Assembly: GCF_009193305.1 (NCBI RefSeq)
Contig: NZ_WBVS01000005.1
Coordinates: 62,001 to 126,000 of the forward strand
Origin: Bifidobacterium cebidarum
Lineage (GTDB): Bacteria; Actinomycetota; Actinomycetes; Actinomycetales; Bifidobacteriaceae
Direction: 5' to 3'
DNA: 64,000 bases
Shown here piece after piece: positions 63,101 to 64,000 of this stretch. The notes beneath the pieces are model-generated. The model did not search any database and was not told the DNA's origin. It saw nothing but the letters and a program-made list of their open reading frames with translations. A program made the translations under genes and the position numbers. Every line of letters begins with the position of its first letter. The first letter of the stretch is position 1.

Positions 63101-64000
63101 GCGCCCGTAAGTGTGAACGTGAACTCACCATCCTTCAGCGCACGACCGCTGAGGGTCTTCGTGAAGTTGAAGGCGTCGTCTGCCTTGCCGGCAGAGTAGG
63201 TGTTCGTGAAGGCGAACAATGCTCCGGAAGCCGGATCGGTGGTGGCGCTCAGAGTGCCGTCACCGTTGTCATGCAGCGTGACGGTGAAGGTGCGAGTGGT
63301 CTTCGCATCGTTCGCCACGCCCGCGACGTCACCGGATTCGGTGACCGTATAGGTGAACGTGCGTTCGGTCTGGCCATCGAGATTGGCGAAGTGGTAAACC
63401 ATCTTGCCGAAGTCTATATTGCCGGCCTCATCGTTCTTTGCGGTCAGTTCGCTCTTGTCCGCGGCGGTCTTGCCGTCCGCATCAAGCACGTGAAGCGGGG
63501 CACCATCCTGGCCCTTGAGCGTGAAGGTGAACTTGCCCTTGAGCTGGGCGAGCGTGGTGGCGTAGTCACCATCGTCGAGCAGCTTCACACCCTTGAACTC
63601 GATCGGAGTGGAATCCTCGGTCGTGTAGTTGTTCTCGAACGTGAGACCGTTGCTGCCGTTCTGGTCGCCCAGGCCGTTCGCGGTGAGCTTGAGCGTGCCA
63701 TTGTGGTCCGTGTCCGCAACGTTCACGGTGAACGTGTGGGTGCGGGTCACGGCAGTCACCCCTCCTGGCATGTTCGCGTCGGATTCGACGACCGTATACG
63801 TATGATCGCCGAGATCCTTGAGCGTGTAGCTCAGCGGATTGCTGAACGCAATCTTGCCCGTTGCGTCACTGGTGCCGGTGGAGATCGGCGTACCGGTGGT
63901 ATCAGTGCCCTCGTAGACATTGAACGTGAACACATCGTCGGCGGTCAACGCACGGCCTTCGAGCGTCTTGGTGCCGGTGAGCGTGAGCTGGGCGGCAGCG
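60166..64000 (-). CDS. Surface pilin-type protein, C-terminal part of a multi-domain isopeptide pilin (runs off the window)
   Basis: At least 1278 residues are within the window; the frame is open at position 64000. It consists of nine repeat domains of about 110-150 residues, each beginning after an FENTYT or FTNTY element and carrying a lysine-rich GRALxDGEFTFTL or KGVKLLDD start, the pattern of Spy0128/FctA-like pilin modules with internal Lys-Asn isopeptide bonds. Boundaries from the N-terminus are near 64000, 63612, 63198, 62805, 62328, 61884, 61495, 61088 and 60678. The C-terminus has LSDTG (60287-60307), a hydrophobic segment, then RRKREGDMAAFRGKH, an LPXTG-like sorting signal. No sortase is in the window. 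Confidence 0.92.
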   Translation of the reverse strand, partial: AAAQLTLTGTKTLEGRALTADDVFTFNVYEGTDTTGTPISTGTSDATGKIAFSNPLSYTLKDLGDHTYTVVESDANMPGGVTAVTRTHTFTVNVADTDHNGTLKLTANGLGDQNGSNGLTFENNYTTEDSTPIEFKGVKLLDDGDYATTLAQLKGKFTFTLKGQDGAPLHVLDADGKTAADKSELTAKNDEAGNIDFGKMVYHFANLDGQTERTFTYTVTESGDVAGVANDAKTTRTFTVTLHDNGDGTLSATTDPASGALFAFTNTYSAGKADDAFNFTKTLSGRALKDGEFTFTLTGATDAPLPEGATNGIKTVTNDKDGKIAFGKITYTKPGVYTYTVRETAGDLSGVTYDDTVYTVIVTVVDNHDGTMTATHQIMRTASAASTPVKDKDAVFANTYTPPVPSVTRATAELHAQKQLEGRDWRDGDSFTFKLEAVGGTLADHGTNVAKNDVPMPDGARNGVLTHDATDGKSFGFGRMTYTKAGIYTYTISEVKPEHALPGVSYSADWYRATVTVTDNGKGKLSSAVAMEPVSQRNGSAETVNATGDSVALFTNTYDAAGLLAVAGTKSVKGDDGKDYTADFGGKFTFTLTGKDGAPIRVAGDSGTLETKESLVARNTAAGTVNFGALHYTLADLADAAPAADGTRSKTFTYEVAESGAADGVTNDAAVVKTFTVTVADNGTGALKVTTEPGDTANLFSFENTYAASAQLTLTGTKTLEGRALTADDVFTFNVYEGTGVTGDPVATGTNDASGTITFDKPLSYTLANLGNHTYTVVESEEGLPGGVSAVTRTSTFTVNVEDKDHNGTLTLTTSGLGEDNSLTFENNYTTMDSTPIELKGVKLLDDGDYATTLSQLKGKFTFTLTGVDAADSSKPAPMPEGAKNGKVEVSNDEAGNVDFGKVVYHFADLDGQTERKFTYTVTESGKVAGVTNDANLTRTFTVTLHDNGDGTLSATTDPVSGALFAFTNAYSAGKATDAFKFTKKLSGRALNKGEFTFTLTGGADAPLPEGAKNGAKTVTNGKDGKIAFGTITYSKPGTYAYTVREVAGNLGGVTYDDTVYAATVTVVDNHDGTMSATHHIARMAPTDGSEQPVLAAVSDKDAVFANAYVPVPTEFTFNATKALKGRALKDGEFTFELRDADGKTLQQAKNTAHGTIAFKPITFEKAGEYKYTIREAAGDAQGISYDKTVYTAKVTVADNLNGTMTATATYSSGLLGLDHKTPAFENTYTPPLSDTGSNTAAVAALALAMLGGGLMIIAIRRKREGDMAAFRGKHCK

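Overview
The window is high-GC actinobacterial DNA that reads as a Bifidobacterium chromosome, most likely Bifidobacterium longum. The reasons are the dense set of LacI-type regulators paired with sugar transporters and glycosidases, the L-arabinose operon araBDA with a GH51 arabinofuranosidase cluster, actinobacterial gene orders (coaD - SepIVA-like - DUF177 - rpmF - rnc; ffh ... rpsP - khpA - rimM), a DUF3039 protein, and a very large multi-domain surface pilin. The species call is inference. No phage, insertion sequence or CRISPR array is visible.

Layout. 1-3.7 kb: a minus-strand peptide-type ABC importer (binding protein, two permeases, start of the ATPase). 3.9-5.4 kb: a GPH-family sugar symporter. 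5.9-7.8 kb: an acyl-CoA ligase. 8.1-13.9 kb: the araBDA operon, a LacI-type regulator, shared operator-like sites, and three unusual structured elements lying beside and between the genes. 13.9-16.1 kb: rnhB, lepB, rplS. 16.3-20.5 kb: a LacI regulator divergent from an MFS transporter and a GH51 arabinofuranosidase. 20.6-22.8 kb: an aldo/keto reductase remnant and a DUF362 / ECF S-component / DUF1893 operon. 23-25.5 kb: pgi, tRNA-Thr and tRNA-Leu. 25.7-33.4 kb: a repeat-rich spacer, then genes for an AEC permease, a FemAB-type transferase, rdgB, rph, a Pr6Pr-type membrane protein, pncB, tenA and a MerR regulator. 33.7-38.5 kb: an aldo/keto reductase, DUF3039, coaD, SepIVA-like, DUF177, rpmF, rnc. 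38.6-41.2 kb: ilvBN. 41.3-44.3 kb: a P-loop kinase, a ROK regulator and a FitAB-type toxin-antitoxin pair. 44.3-55 kb: ABC-F ATPase, glutamine amidotransferase, cysS, CDF transporter, ffh, a nuclease-fold membrane protein, rpsP-khpA-rimM. 55.1-64 kb: an aldo/keto reductase, a glycan cassette (GT2 with a frameshift, flippase, GT4) and a partial pilin of at least nine repeat domains.

How it fits together. The arabinofuranosidase frees L-arabinose from arabino-oligosaccharides, which the adjacent MFS transporter may import. AraA, AraB and AraD convert arabinose to xylulose-5-phosphate, which feeds the bifid shunt. The 55-64 kb end is a cell-surface region: an isopeptide-type pilin beside two glycosyltransferases and a flippase that could build a surface glycan.

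The most distinctive features are non-coding. Many gene ends carry long, near-perfect inverted repeats, some of which reach into the coding sequence (araA, araD, pncB, and weakly pgi). The ara elements share a core but have different, complementary outer arms, which suggests selection for an RNA or DNA hairpin.
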